A DNA stretch of 64,000 bases from Streptomyces sp. V2I9 (GTDB taxonomy: Bacteria > Actinomycetota > Actinomycetes > Streptomycetales > Streptomycetaceae). A program made the position numbers and the translations under genes. Where the stretch lies: the NCBI RefSeq assembly GCF_030817475.1, contig NZ_JAUSZJ010000002.1, positions 3,734,626 through 3,798,625 of the forward strand, in the 5' to 3' direction. Below, piece by piece: positions 18,445-26,925 of this stretch; the stretch's first letter is position 1, and every line of letters begins with the position of its first letter. The notes beneath the pieces are model-generated. The model saw only the letters and a program-made list of their open reading frames with translations, made no database searches and was not told where the DNA came from.

Positions 18445-19839
18445 GTGAGGCGCGCCCGAAAGGTGCCCGAGTTGACCACGCTCTCCCCCGGCCCACGGCT
18501 ACCCGACTCCCACCCGGCGGCGGCCCCCGAGCCCCGGTACTCCATGCGCACCGAAGGCCGGCAGCCTGCCGTGCCGCCCGAGGGCTGGGGACTCCTCGCG
18601 CCGCCCGAGGGTGGGGGAGTTGCTGCGGGCGGCGGCCCCGGCCCCGGGCCCGGCCCCGGACCCGGTCCTCGGGTGGGGTGGCTGCGCCGGGTGGCGGCGC
18701 GGCTGACCCCCGCCGACCGCACCGTGCTGGGGCTTTACCTCCTGACGCGCCTATCCCTGTGGCTCACGGCCCACCTCGCCCGCTGGCTGTTCCCCGCCCA
18801 GTCCGGCGCACGGGAGGCGGCCCCGGTCCTGGCGCCCTTCCAGCAGTGGGACGCGAACCACTACCTCCACATAGCGCGCGACGGCTACTTCCCGGCGGGC
18901 GCGGGCCCGTGGACCAGCGGCTGGGACAACCGGGAGGCGTTCTTCCCCGGTTACCCCCTCGTCCTCCGGGCCGTGCACACGGCCGTCCCGGACTGGACGG
19001 CGGCCGGTCTGCTGATCTCGTTCGTCGCGGGGGCCGTGGCGGTCGTGGCCCTGGCCCGTATCGCGCGGGCGTACCTGCCGGAGGGCGCGGCGGGCTCCCG
19101 CACAGCCCTCTTCTTCCTCCTTTCCCCCTGCGCGGTGTTCCTGGCGGCGGGCTACACGGAGGCGCTGTTCCTCGCGTGTGCGCTGCCCGCCTGGCTGGCG
19201 GCGATGAAGCACCGCTGGGCGCTCGCCGCCGTGCTGACCGCGCTGGGGACGACGGTACGGATCAGCGGCCTGTTCCTCGCGGCGGCCATCGGGCTGCTGT
19301 TCCTCCTGACGGCGGCACGGGAGCGGGAGAGGCGGAGGAGCCGGCGGGCGGCGGGCTGGACCCTGCTTCCGGCGCTGCCCCCGGCCGCGTACAGCTGGTA
19401 CCTCCACACGCACACCGGTGACTGGATGGCGTGGAAGCACGCGCAGGAACGCGGCTGGTACCGAACGTTCCACACGCCCTGGGAGGCGTGGGGGAACACA
19501 TGGGCCGGGGCGTTCGGCCGGACGCAGACGACGGGCTACGCCCTCATGTTCCAGGCGGAGTTGGCGGCGATGCTGGTCGGCCTCGCACTGGCGGCCGTAC
19601 TCCTGTACCGGCGCCGCTGGCCCGAGGCGGTGTACGTGGCCCTCAGCCTGTGGGCGCTCGGCACGTCGTACTGGTACACGTCCATCCCGCGCGCGACACT
19701 GCTGTGGTGGCCGCTGTGGATCGGCCTGGCGGCGCTGAGCCTGAGCCGGCCGTGGTTCAGAACGGTGTACCTGTGCGTGGCGGCCCCGGTGACCACGCTG
19801 GTCGCGCTGACGTTCCTGACGGGGAGATGGGCGGGGTGA
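18445..19839 (+). CDS. PIG-V-like GT-C membrane mannosyltransferase
   Basis: A 464-residue protein with about ten membrane helices. After a disordered Pro/Gly-rich N terminus of about 85 residues comes an early helix, then an extracytoplasmic loop with QQWDANHYLHIARDGY, the Trp-Asp-x-x-His-Tyr type motif found in PIG-V and other GT-C lipid-sugar transferases, and FFPGYPL. It likely transfers mannose from a polyprenyl donor on the outer face. The start is uncertain: GTG 18445 is given, with an in-frame ATG at 18544. Monocistronic by spacing. Confidence 0.75.
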   Translation: MRRARKVPELTTLSPGPRLPDSHPAAAPEPRYSMRTEGRQPAVPPEGWGLLAPPEGGGVAAGGGPGPGPGPGPGPRVGWLRRVAARLTPADRTVLGLYLLTRLSLWLTAHLARWLFPAQSGAREAAPVLAPFQQWDANHYLHIARDGYFPAGAGPWTSGWDNREAFFPGYPLVLRAVHTAVPDWTAAGLLISFVAGAVAVVALARIARAYLPEGAAGSRTALFFLLSPCAVFLAAGYTEALFLACALPAWLAAMKHRWALAAVLTALGTTVRISGLFLAAAIGLLFLLTAARERERRRSRRAAGWTLLPALPPAAYSWYLHTHTGDWMAWKHAQERGWYRTFHTPWEAWGNTWAGAFGRTQTTGYALMFQAELAAMLVGLALAAVLLYRRRWPEAVYVALSLWALGTSYWYTSIPRATLLWWPLWIGLAALSLSRPWFRTVYLCVAAPVTTLVALTFLTGRWAG

Positions 19840-20244
19840 GCGAGGCGATGCACCGTCCGCTGACCGTTGCCTGCCGCGCCTGCGCTCGCCGTCGGCTGTC
19901 GAGCGGACGGCGGCTTCCCCCTGAGCAGGCCCGATGGCGGCGAACTGATTGGTGTGGGCTGAGGACGAGTTGGAACGTTGGAGGGTGACCGCATCCATCG
20001 CACAGCTCAGTGACCCCCACCTCACGATGGTGGTGCTGAGCAGCGCACGCATCAGCGTGCCAATGCTGGAGCCGGCCAGTGGCGTCCTGCTCTCGGGCCG
20101 CTCTGGTGCCTGCGAGCCGGTAACACTCCGTGCAGGTCTCGGTGATGTTCCGCCGAAGGCGGGGCGGTCGATGACGGCGGGCCAGTTCGGTCTGCTGGCG
20201 CCGCCCCGGAAGGAGCTACTCGATGTTTTGAGTGCCGCCGCGAG
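19840..20244. other. Gap of 400 bases between convergent genes
   Basis: No intact gene is supported. A plus-strand frame at 19949-20344 has a start resembling a metallophosphoesterase (annotated separately), but it lacks the rest of the fold and runs into the downstream gene antisense. Confidence 0.4.
19982..20060 (+). pseudogene. Possible remnant of a metallophosphoesterase N terminus
   Basis: The frame reads RVTASIAQLSDPHLT, which looks like the first beta strand and metal-binding Asp-x-His motif of a calcineurin-like phosphodiesterase. The downstream residues do not continue the fold (no GDxx or GNHD block), and the frame ends within 300 bases. It could be chance; the match covers only about 15 residues. 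Confidence 0.25.
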
Positions 20245-20823
20245 TCAGCTACGCGCTGTTGTTCGGTGCCGACTGGATGCCAGTAGCCCCAATCCGAACA
20301 GAACAAGAGCCGCGATCCACGCGGGCATGCTCCCGGATGGATAGAGCGTGAGAGCCCACCACTCAGCTGCCGGCTTCCCGGAAGGGTGGAACGCGCGGCC
20401 GAGACTGGCGCTGATCAACAGGAGGAGCAGGCAGATTCCACCGGCTGCTGCCTCGTTACTGACCCGACGTACGACCAGAGCCACAGCGATGAGCAGCATC
20501 AGGTTGCGTGGGATGTCCATGCCCAAGATGAAGCCCAGCAGATGAGACACCGTCACAGCGGCTGTGATGGCCACGAGGTCCCAGCGGTCAACACGCACGA
20601 CCGCTGTCCTCTCGGGAGCGTCCAGACGGCGCTCAAGGCAGTAGAGGACGGTCCCGATGACGATGAGCGGTGTGAAGTACTGGACGCGCGTACTGACCAT
20701 GCCGCCAAGAAATGCCGGTACGGGGATTTCCGTCCCGCCAAGTATCCAGCAGATCACTGCCAGCAGCAGGAGGGCCAGGGACACGGTCCACCAGCGTCGT
20801 ACGACGGAAAAGTAGAGCTTCAC
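20245..20823 (-). CDS. Membrane protein of unknown function, last gene of the ABC operon
   Basis: A 192-residue integral membrane protein with about six helices (for example SLALLLLAVICWIL, YFTPLIVIGTVLY, LVAITAAVTVSHLLGFILGM, AWIAALVLFGLGLLA). I do not recognise a family. Its GTG start overlaps the stop of the upstream permease gene (GTGA), so it is translationally coupled and likely forms part of the same transporter, as the second permease of a LanFEG-like set. Confidence 0.8.
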   Translation of the reverse strand: MKLYFSVVRRWWTVSLALLLLAVICWILGGTEIPVPAFLGGMVSTRVQYFTPLIVIGTVLYCLERRLDAPERTAVVRVDRWDLVAITAAVTVSHLLGFILGMDIPRNLMLLIAVALVVRRVSNEAAAGGICLLLLLISASLGRAFHPSGKPAAEWWALTLYPSGSMPAWIAALVLFGLGLLASSRHRTTARS

Positions 20824-22055
20824 GTCGTCCCTCCCACACAGTGGGTCTGGTCTTGGGCGGCCTTGGTGAACCACTGGGCCTGCTGCTCGTCCGGAAGCTG
20901 CCGGATGCGCTGGACCTGCGTCCAGTCCTGCTCAGGGACACTCGCACGCACGTCTTCTTCGTCTATGCCTACGACCAGTAGCGCCCAGGTGTCGGCCAGG
21001 TACGGCTGGCGGCAGTCACGTATGCCGTGCAGTGCGGCGACGCCGGCGACGGCCGATCGAGCGAGGTCGACGCGGAGTTGCTCGGTGCTGTTCTCCGGCG
21101 ACCAGTACAGAGGCCAAACACCGGGTTCGGGGTCGAGGTCATCGGAGGCCAGCCGCAGCGTTCGGGGCGAGGGCACGCCAGAGGCTCGCAGGTCTTCCAG
21201 CGCAGGCAGGGAGCTGTGGCGCAGATGGGAGGCCTTCTCCTTGTACTCCTCGGGCAGGCAGAGCGTCGGCGACCTGCCGACGCATACGGTGTGGCCGACA
21301 CGCGCATGCGCGAGCGGGCTGTGCCCCCAGTCCGATACCAGGTTCCTGCCCGCGATGATCGTCGCCGCCAGAACGGCCACGCTCGCCACGACCAGCCAAG
21401 GCCTGCGGCGTACGCCCACGATGAGCACGACGGCCACAGTGAGTCCTGCAGTGACCAACCAGGGAATGAGATAGACGAGCGGGTCCAGAGTGTCGGTGAG
21501 GGTCGAGTTCTCGATGACGAAGCCGTTCAGGTGCCGCCATGCCGGGGCACCCATGGACTGCGGTATCGCCAGCCACACCCAGCTGCCGACCGCAGCGATC
21601 AACGCGGCCACAGCGCGTGGGCACAGCAGCCCCACCACCCAGCCGATGACTATCCAGGCGCAGGGGAGGACCAACAGGTGCCCAACGGCGAGCAGACCGG
21701 AAGCGCTCGGCCAGACCCCGACAGCGATCCTGGCCATGATCAGGGCGCCAACGACAAGGACGAGGTGCAGTGCGAAGACCGGTCGGGACGCCCACAACCA
21801 CTGGCGTACCGGACCTCGGGAGCCGACCCTCCGCAGGTCTTCCACGTGCCGGTGGCGGCCGGCTTCCCAGGCGGCGGACCCGGCTACTGCCGGAGCGATC
21901 GCTGTGATGCCCCACGAGGCGAACTCGCCCGATACCAGGCCGTAGCCGTGAACTCCCCAGAAATTTCCCTCCGTGACGAAGCTTTTCAGATAGAGGAGCG
22001 CCGGGAGGACCAGCCAGGGCGCGGATGATGCACGAAGGTTCCCGAGAGAGATCAC
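20820..22055 (-). CDS. ABC-type permease-like membrane protein with extracytoplasmic C-terminal domain
   Basis: A 411-residue protein. The first 260 residues contain about six membrane helices, and the remaining 150 form a soluble domain with two or three cysteines (VCVGRSPTLCLPEEY). The order of ATPase, large permease and small membrane protein with four-base overlaps fits a lantibiotic-immunity-like or ABC-2 export system. The GTG start overlaps the ATPase stop. The substrate may be the secreted protein encoded upstream in the operon, but this is inference. Confidence 0.8.
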   Translation of the reverse strand: MISLGNLRASSAPWLVLPALLYLKSFVTEGNFWGVHGYGLVSGEFASWGITAIAPAVAGSAAWEAGRHRHVEDLRRVGSRGPVRQWLWASRPVFALHLVLVVGALIMARIAVGVWPSASGLLAVGHLLVLPCAWIVIGWVVGLLCPRAVAALIAAVGSWVWLAIPQSMGAPAWRHLNGFVIENSTLTDTLDPLVYLIPWLVTAGLTVAVVLIVGVRRRPWLVVASVAVLAATIIAGRNLVSDWGHSPLAHARVGHTVCVGRSPTLCLPEEYKEKASHLRHSSLPALEDLRASGVPSPRTLRLASDDLDPEPGVWPLYWSPENSTEQLRVDLARSAVAGVAALHGIRDCRQPYLADTWALLVVGIDEEDVRASVPEQDWTQVQRIRQLPDEQQAQWFTKAAQDQTHCVGGTT

Positions 22056-22801
22056 TGTTCCACCGATCCCAGCAGCGCTGAATAGGCGCTCTCCAGGCGT
22101 CGTCCCGGTACGCTCTCCGGATCGGCATAGTTGGCGAATTCGGCTACGCCGCCCTGAAATCTCGGGGCACCGTTCTCGAGGACCACGACCTCGTCGAAGG
22201 CCTGATCCAGGTCGGCAATGTCATGTGTGGAAACGATGACGTGCACACTACCTCTCAGCTCGACGAGCAGGTCGTGGAACCGGCGGCGCTGGGCAGGATC
22301 CAGGCCTACCGTGGGTTCGTCGAGAAGCAAGAGTTCCGCGTCGTGCACCAACGCCTGGGCAATGGCCAGCCGTTGCTGTTGCCCTCCCGAGAGGGTTGAA
22401 ACCTTGTCCTTGATCTTTGTCGTCAGCCCGACACGCTCGATCGCTGCGGGAGCGGCACGCCAGGCGTCACGTTCCCGCATCCCCTTGAGCCAGCCGACGT
22501 AGGCAACGTGCTCCCGACAGGTCATCCTCGGAAGGAAGCTGGCGCGCTGGGGCAACCAGGAAATCTTGCGCCGGTAGGACTGCAGAGTCCTGGTGTTGGT
22601 GGACTGCAACTCGCCGAAGCGGACCTTGCCTTCCAGCGGAAGGTGCGCGCTCGCTCCTAGCGCAAGGAGCGTGCTCTTCCCCGCTCCGTTGGGGCCCAGA
22701 AGGACGGTGTTGCCCGGCGAGAAACTCAAGTCGAGTCTGTCGATGACAGGGCGTGTCCTGCGGCTGTAGCGGAACGTGCAGGACTGGTAGTGCAACGGCA
22801 T
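22052..22801 (-). CDS. ABC transporter ATPase
   Basis: A 249-residue nucleotide-binding subunit with Walker A GPNGAGKST (residues 37-45), Q-loop in SWLPQRASFLP, signature LSGGQQQRLAIAQAL and Walker B LLLLDEPTVGLD, then the H-loop in VSTHD. It powers the two membrane proteins encoded after it with four-base overlaps. It follows a 15-bp terminator hairpin that separates it from the secreted-protein gene, so expression probably comes from read-through. Confidence 0.93.
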   Translation of the reverse strand: MPLHYQSCTFRYSRRTRPVIDRLDLSFSPGNTVLLGPNGAGKSTLLALGASAHLPLEGKVRFGELQSTNTRTLQSYRRKISWLPQRASFLPRMTCREHVAYVGWLKGMRERDAWRAAPAAIERVGLTTKIKDKVSTLSGGQQQRLAIAQALVHDAELLLLDEPTVGLDPAQRRRFHDLLVELRGSVHVIVSTHDIADLDQAFDEVVVLENGAPRFQGGVAEFANYADPESVPGRRLESAYSALLGSVEQ

Positions 22802-22825
22802 GGGTCAACCTCATCGACGGGACTC

Positions 22826-22860
22826 GTCCCCGGCCTCGCGGTGGACGCGAGGCCGGGGAC
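22826..22860 (-). terminator. Internal hairpin between the secreted-protein gene and ABC genes
   Basis: GTCCCCGGCCTCGCG (22826-22840) pairs perfectly over 15 bases with 22846-22860, with a 5-base loop. It starts 8 bases after the secreted-protein stop and ends before the ATPase ATG. Such attenuators let the first gene be expressed more than the rest. Confidence 0.8.
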
Positions 22861-22867
22861 GGTGAGA

Positions 22868-23308
22868 TTAGTAGGAAACGGCCAGGTACTTGACCGAAAC
22901 GTATGATCCTCCGCCGTCATTGACGACGAAGTAGTAGTCTCCGGCCCCGTGGTCGTTCCAGTTTCCCGTGGAGGTCGACGTGGAGCTCTGGAAGCACTTC
23001 GTGAATGCAGCCTTGGTGTAGTCCGTGTCAGGGAAGTTGTTGACGACCTTGTAGAGGGTGACGTTTACAACTGTGTACCCTCCCGCCGTGCACCCTGTGA
23101 ACTTGATCGTGGTGCCGGTGGAGGAACTCGGCTGGTACCACCGGCGGGACTCATAGTTCGGGCCGACGCTGCTCAGGCTGCTGTCCCAGCTCCCCGCCTG
23201 AGCCGGTGCGGAGAATATGCCGACGATCGTGACGGCGCTGAGCAGCACTATGGCTGCCCGACGGGCCGAGGCCCGCAGCGTCATGACACGCGCGTGGAGA
23301 GATCTCAC
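22868..23308 (-). CDS. Small Sec-secreted protein of unknown function
   Basis: A 146-residue pre-protein. A signal peptide covers about residues 1-38 (positive start, hydrophobic AAIVLLSAVTIVGIFS, cleavage after APAQA). The mature part is about 108 residues, rich in Ser, Thr, Tyr and beta-forming stretches, with two cysteines (FTGC and TKCF) that could form one disulfide. The GTG at 23308 was chosen for position before the signal peptide; longer frames are basic and unlikely. I do not recognise the family. Its place at the head of an ABC operon behind an attenuator suggests a secreted bacteriocin-like or signalling protein with a dedicated transport or immunity system. Confidence 0.75.
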   Translation of the reverse strand: MRSLHARVMTLRASARRAAIVLLSAVTIVGIFSAPAQAGSWDSSLSSVGPNYESRRWYQPSSSTGTTIKFTGCTAGGYTVVNVTLYKVVNNFPDTDYTKAAFTKCFQSSTSTSTGNWNDHGAGDYYFVVNDGGGSYVSVKYLAVSY

Positions 23309-23312
23309 GAGT

Positions 23313-23361
23313 ACATTCCATTCGTTCGCGGGTCGAATCCGGGCACGCGAAAGAGGAATGT
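23313..23361 (-). promoter_or_regulatory. Hairpin in the 5' leader covering the secreted-protein ribosome binding site
   Basis: ACATTCC (23313-23319) pairs with GGAATGT (23355-23361), and inside it TTCGCG (23325-23330) pairs with CGCGAA (23346-23351). In the minus-strand transcript the 3' arm holds GGAATGT, the only purine-rich sequence before the GTG, so the structure would hide the ribosome binding site. Confidence 0.55.
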
Positions 23362-23520
23362 CCCCCTCCCCCGGAAGGCATGCCCGCCCCGACAGGAGCG
23401 CCATGATCCTGTCACATGCCAAACGGTGAGATCGTAAAGTTGATGGACGGAATTGATCAACGGCTACTTTCGGTCATGGCTTGGAACTGGTCGACATCCG
23501 CAGGCCCCGGCGTGGTCAAG

Positions 23521-23610
23521 GGGCCACTCCCGCGCACGCGGGGACCCTATCTGCTTTCGCGCGGCGAATCGAGACGATTATGGGCCACCTCCGCGCATGC
23601 GGGGAACTCT
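23521..23610 (-). CRISPR. Degenerate single-spacer CRISPR locus 1 (type I-E-like)
   Basis: Two 29-base units at 23521-23549 and 23582-23610 begin GGGCCAC and carry the cgcgca(c/t)gcggg stem. They are exactly 61 bases apart, the I-E repeat-plus-spacer period, enclosing one 32-base spacer (23550-23581). The repeats differ from each other at several places and from the two later loci. A leader-like sequence starts at 23611, the same position relative to the repeat as in the other loci, so transcription would be leftward. There is no cas gene nearby. Confidence 0.75.
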
Positions 23611-23670
23611 TGTTCGTGACCTGCCGGTTCAGGTGGCCGAGGGACCGTTTTTGCTTACTTCTTGAGGAAC
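23611..23670 (-). promoter_or_regulatory. CRISPR leader of locus 1
   Basis: Sequence tgttcgtgacctg, then ggttcaggtgg and tttttgcttacttcttgag, matches the leaders at 47523 and 53182 with a few changes. The T-run on the plus strand is an A-rich stretch in the leader orientation. Confidence 0.7.
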
Positions 23671-24002
23671 GTGCAGTGGCACCTTCATTGTGAAGCTGGC
23701 GTGTTCGGAGTTCGGTGGTAGCCGTAATTCTGTCCGCCGTCTGCTCTGTGGTGGGGCTGCTGTGGAATGACCCTCGACATTGATGCGCGAGACAGCGTTC
23801 ATCCGCTGCGGGGGCACAGGCCGACCGGAAGGAAAGGGCCATGTGGGCGTCCACGGCAGCGGTCCCGGCAGAGGTGTTGGCCGAATTTCTGGCCGCTTCC
23901 GCCTGCGCGGGTGAAACACCCATCGGGCGCCACGGCTTCAGGCGGGCGCACAACCGCAAGTCATGGCGTCCGCTCGGCGAAGCGGACGCCTCTTCCCCTG
24001 CT
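23671..24002. other. Gap with a terminator but no gene
   Basis: No supported gene. A hairpin GGCGTCCGCT/AGCGGACGCC with a 6-base loop (23965-23990) serves as the terminator of the DinB gene reading leftward. The words ccgcctgcgcggg near 23900 recall CRISPR repeats, but without a partner repeat. Confidence 0.5.
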
Positions 24003-24554
24003 TCACCTCGGCGGGTCCTCGCCCGTCAGCCCGTCGATCGATTCGCGGATGAGGTCGGCGTGGCCGGTGTGGCGGGCGTATTCCTCCAAGAGGTCCAGGA
24101 GGATGCGGCGCAGGTTGGGGCGTTCGCCGGTTCGGGTGGTGTAGGCGCCCAGTTGGTCCAGGCCGCCCTTGCCGAGGGCTTCCTCGACGATGGTTCGGGA
24201 GCGGGTGACGGATTGCTGCCAGAGCGCGCGGAGTTGCTCCGGAGTGTCGTCGGCCGCCGAGCGGTAGTCCCAGTCGGGCGTGGTCTCCCAGTCGACGGTG
24301 TTCCAGGGCGCGCCGACCGGGGCGTTGAGCCACAGCCGGGCGAAGTGGCTGTCCTCCACGTGTGCCAGGTGCTTGAGGAGGCCGCCCAGGGTGAGCGTGG
24401 ACGTACCGAGGGTGGTGCGGAGGCCGGAGGCGTCCAGGCCGGAGCACTTCCAGGCCAGGGTGGCCCGCTGGCGTTCCAGGGCGCCGATGATGGCTCGTGC
24501 CTCGGTGCCGGCGAGGGGAGGTTCCGGCCATGTCCCGGCGGTGTTCTCAGTCAT
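24003..24554 (-). CDS. DinB/DUF664 family protein (mycothiol-dependent transferase fold)
   Basis: A 183-residue four-helix-bundle protein of the DinB superfamily. Metal-binding histidines fit LKHLAHVEDSHF (His61, His64/His69 region) and EYARHTGHADLIRE near the C terminus. In actinobacteria this fold includes mycothiol-dependent detoxification enzymes; the substrate is unknown. It starts at ATG 24554 (MTENTAG), stands alone, and ends 13 bases before the 23965-23990 hairpin. Confidence 0.85.
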   Translation of the reverse strand: MTENTAGTWPEPPLAGTEARAIIGALERQRATLAWKCSGLDASGLRTTLGTSTLTLGGLLKHLAHVEDSHFARLWLNAPVGAPWNTVDWETTPDWDYRSAADDTPEQLRALWQQSVTRSRTIVEEALGKGGLDQLGAYTTRTGERPNLRRILLDLLEEYARHTGHADLIRESIDGLTGEDPPR

Positions 24555-24751
24555 GGCCGCTGACCTTAGCGAACGTGGCTGACAGCTGCGCCGGGCAGGG
24601 CCGGACGCTGACGGACGACCGGCGATCGATGCGTGATCCCCTGTGCGCCGTGGCCGATGGCTGACCGGTGATATCCGGTGGGCGACGCGAGTCGGACGCT
24701 GTCCGTACGTCGAGCGGTGCGAGGGAGCAGTGCGGCGGTGCCGGTCCTACC

Positions 24752-25243
24752 TCACTGTCTCTCTCGTTCCAGTTCGTACACCCGGCACACATCCGGGTCG
24801 CCGAGCTTGGCGAACAGCATCGGTGGTGTATCCGCCTCGCTCTTGCCGACCTCCAACTGCTGCAAGGGCGGCCCCGGTTGTCCCGCCTCGCGGTCCTCGA
24901 AGCTCAGGCGGACGCGCCCGGCCTCGCCGGGGGCGCTCACCACCGACCACGTCCCCTCTCCGTCGATGGAGGGAGCGTCCTGAGCGAGAATGCCGACGCC
25001 ATTCCCGGCGGGCCAGTCGCGGGCCGTGAACGTGACGGTGGTGCCACCGATGTTCGTCAGCGTGAGCTGGGACCCGTGGGGGCCGGCATACGTGCCGTAC
25101 AGGTCCATCTGGCTGACCTCGTCCAGAGCGGGCGGCCCGCAGCGGGCGGCCTCGGAGCAGCCGGCAGTGAGGGACAGGGAGAGCGCCGCCAGGGCGGCTG
25201 CCGCGGGGAGGTGGCGGCCGGCCGGCCGCCGGGCGCGGTTCAC
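24752..25243 (-). CDS. Small lipoprotein, last gene of a WXG-like operon
   Basis: A 163-residue lipoprotein. The signal ends with the lipobox LTAGC near residue 29, followed by about 130 residues of beta-rich sequence (TYAGPHGSQLTLTNIGGTTVTFTARD). Streptomyces proteins of this pattern bind or shield partner proteins at the cell surface, but the function is unknown. Its GTG start overlaps the stop of the upstream gene by four bases (GTGA). The position after a WXG-like secreted pair suggests an immunity or anchor role. Confidence 0.8.
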   Translation of the reverse strand: MNRARRPAGRHLPAAAALAALSLSLTAGCSEAARCGPPALDEVSQMDLYGTYAGPHGSQLTLTNIGGTTVTFTARDWPAGNGVGILAQDAPSIDGEGTWSVVSAPGEAGRVRLSFEDREAGQPGPPLQQLEVGKSEADTPPMLFAKLGDPDVCRVYELERERQ

Positions 25244-26382
25244 GATGTCCTCCCGGGGATACGTTCGGTCCAGGTGACCGTCTGGCTGACCGCGCTCGTC
25301 ATCGGGCCATCGGCGATCTCCGCGTACTTCAGCCAGTCGTAGTAGCCGATGTAGTGCAGCGCCGATTCCGAGCTGGTCGTGTTGTTCAGTGTGTATTCGA
25401 CCACCAGCGAACCGTCAGGATCCGTGCCCCGCACGACGTAGTCCACGTTGTACGAGCCCATGAACGCCTCGCCCAGGTGGTCGGGGTCGTTGGTGACGAT
25501 GGCCGGCAGGTCCTCGGTGAGCAGTTTCTTCCCCGCCTCGACCTTGCCGGACGCGGAGATGGAGAAGGCCGCCTGCCCCTCCTTCTCGCCGGTCGCCTCC
25601 CACTGCTCGACCGTCTGCTTCCGGATGTCCTTCATGCTCTCCATGGACTGCATCAGGTTGGCCATCCGGTCACCGTTGGTGAAGTCCTTGTGGCGGGGGC
25701 CGATGCCGGTGACGTAGTCCAGGCCCAGTCCGTAGGGGCTGTCGTCCTTGGTCTCGGGATAGGGGTCCTTCCCCGACAGCGCGCGGTGGTACGCGTTGTA
25801 CTCGTCGACACTGATCCGGTCGGTCGTGTCGATCGAGCTGTGCCGGGGGCTGGTGTTGAACCACGCGCCGAGGCCGACGTCCGCCATGAGCGCCATGGAG
25901 AGGCCCTGGTCCGCGGTGATGCCCCGGCGGACGATCTCGTTGATCTCCTCCTGCGCCAGTTCGGCGTAGCGGGCGCTGTGGACGCGCTGCCCCATGGGGA
26001 TCTGCTGCTCGGACGTGATGTACCCGGAGACCCTGCCCGAGGCGTCCACCGCCAGCCCCTGGTCCTGGGCCCGCCGCACCGCATCCTTCAGATCGCGGCG
26101 GATGACCTTGAGGTCGGCCACCGCGTCGTCGATGACGCCTGCCAGCGCTTCGGCCACCTTGTTCGCGGCGGCCAGCTGACGGGCGATGTCGTCGATCAGC
26201 GACCAGGCGTGCGGAGCCGCCGCACCTTCCCAGTACCCCTTGTCCCGCAGCGGCTTGAGGACCTCGTCCATCATCCGCTTCGGCAACTTCTCCGTACGGG
26301 TGTGGGCGTCCCGCCACGCGTCGGCGAGGCTGTCCAGGACCGAGAGGTCGGTGTCGAGCAGTTCGCGGTAGAAGGCGGGCAT
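25240..26382 (-). CDS. Large WXG-operon protein, probable secreted effector or substrate
   Basis: A 380-residue soluble protein. The first 110 residues are helical (LDSLADAWRDAHTRTEKLPKRMMDE, DDIARQLAAANKVAEALAGVIDDAVADLKV), like the N-terminal helical hairpins of type VII secretion substrates. The C-terminal half (about 150-380) has mixed sequence without a recognised toxin domain. The ATG at 26382 overlaps the WXG-like gene stop (TGATG). The longer open frame to 26487 overlaps that gene and is rejected. Operon order: WXG-like protein, this protein, lipoprotein. Confidence 0.7.
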   Translation of the reverse strand: MPAFYRELLDTDLSVLDSLADAWRDAHTRTEKLPKRMMDEVLKPLRDKGYWEGAAAPHAWSLIDDIARQLAAANKVAEALAGVIDDAVADLKVIRRDLKDAVRRAQDQGLAVDASGRVSGYITSEQQIPMGQRVHSARYAELAQEEINEIVRRGITADQGLSMALMADVGLGAWFNTSPRHSSIDTTDRISVDEYNAYHRALSGKDPYPETKDDSPYGLGLDYVTGIGPRHKDFTNGDRMANLMQSMESMKDIRKQTVEQWEATGEKEGQAAFSISASGKVEAGKKLLTEDLPAIVTNDPDHLGEAFMGSYNVDYVVRGTDPDGSLVVEYTLNNTTSSESALHYIGYYDWLKYAEIADGPMTSAVSQTVTWTERIPGRTS

Positions 26383-26807
26383 CAGCCGTAGGTCCTCAGA
26401 ACGCTGAACTGCTGATCGACGCCCTGGTTGGTCGAGGTGTACGTGTGCGAGGAGGCGCGCAGGCTCTCCGCGATGCGGGTCAGCCACGTCTCGGCGGCCT
26501 TCGACTGGTTCTGCCAGTTCTTCAACGAGGTCCGCAGAGCCGCCGCGCTCTCCCAGCCCGCCAGCTCACGTGCGGCCTTCCCGGTCGGCTCGTCCACCGA
26601 TCGGGCCGGCTGGTGGAAGCCGTCGAAGATCCGGTCGGCCGCTCCCGCCGCCTTGGTGAGGATGCCTTCCGCGATGACGAGCCGGGGCCCGAAGCCCGGA
26701 GGAGGGGCTCCGAGCGGCGGCGGGTCCAGCGGGCCGCGCGCGCCGGGTGGCAGAGGCGCGTAGGGCAGTGGTTCGCCGCCGCTTCCGGCGGCCGGTTCCC
26801 TGGTCAT
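26382..26807 (-). CDS. WXG100-like small protein, first gene of the operon
   Basis: A 141-residue protein with a proline/glycine-rich N terminus (about 1-43) followed by a helical hairpin with a tryptophan turn (GWESAAALRTSLKNW, AETWLTRIAESLRASSHTYTSTN). This resembles ESAT-6/WXG100 family proteins, although the exact Trp-x-Gly is not kept. It probably forms a heterodimer with the 380-residue protein for type VII secretion. The secretion machinery (EccC ATPase) is not in the window. Confidence 0.65.
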   Translation of the reverse strand: MTREPAAGSGGEPLPYAPLPPGARGPLDPPPLGAPPPGFGPRLVIAEGILTKAAGAADRIFDGFHQPARSVDEPTGKAARELAGWESAAALRTSLKNWQNQSKAAETWLTRIAESLRASSHTYTSTNQGVDQQFSVLRTYG

Positions 26808-26925
26808 GTGTGAGGTTCTCTTCCATCCGTCAGGACGCCCCCGTAGGCCGATCCTTTACCCAGGCTAAGGGGGCGGACGAGACGGTTGTGGCGCCCGGGG
26901 TGCCTTTGGGTCGCCTCAAGGGGCC

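Noticed and set aside
23311..23361. tRNA-like sequence (ggtcgaatcc)
   Set aside because: The T-loop-like word is part of a nested hairpin; no acceptor, D or anticodon arms can be built around it.
23898..23925. Fourth CRISPR-like repeat (ccgcctgcgcggg)
   Set aside because: The core word matches, but there is no partner repeat 61 bases away and no leader; in DNA this GC-rich the match may be chance.
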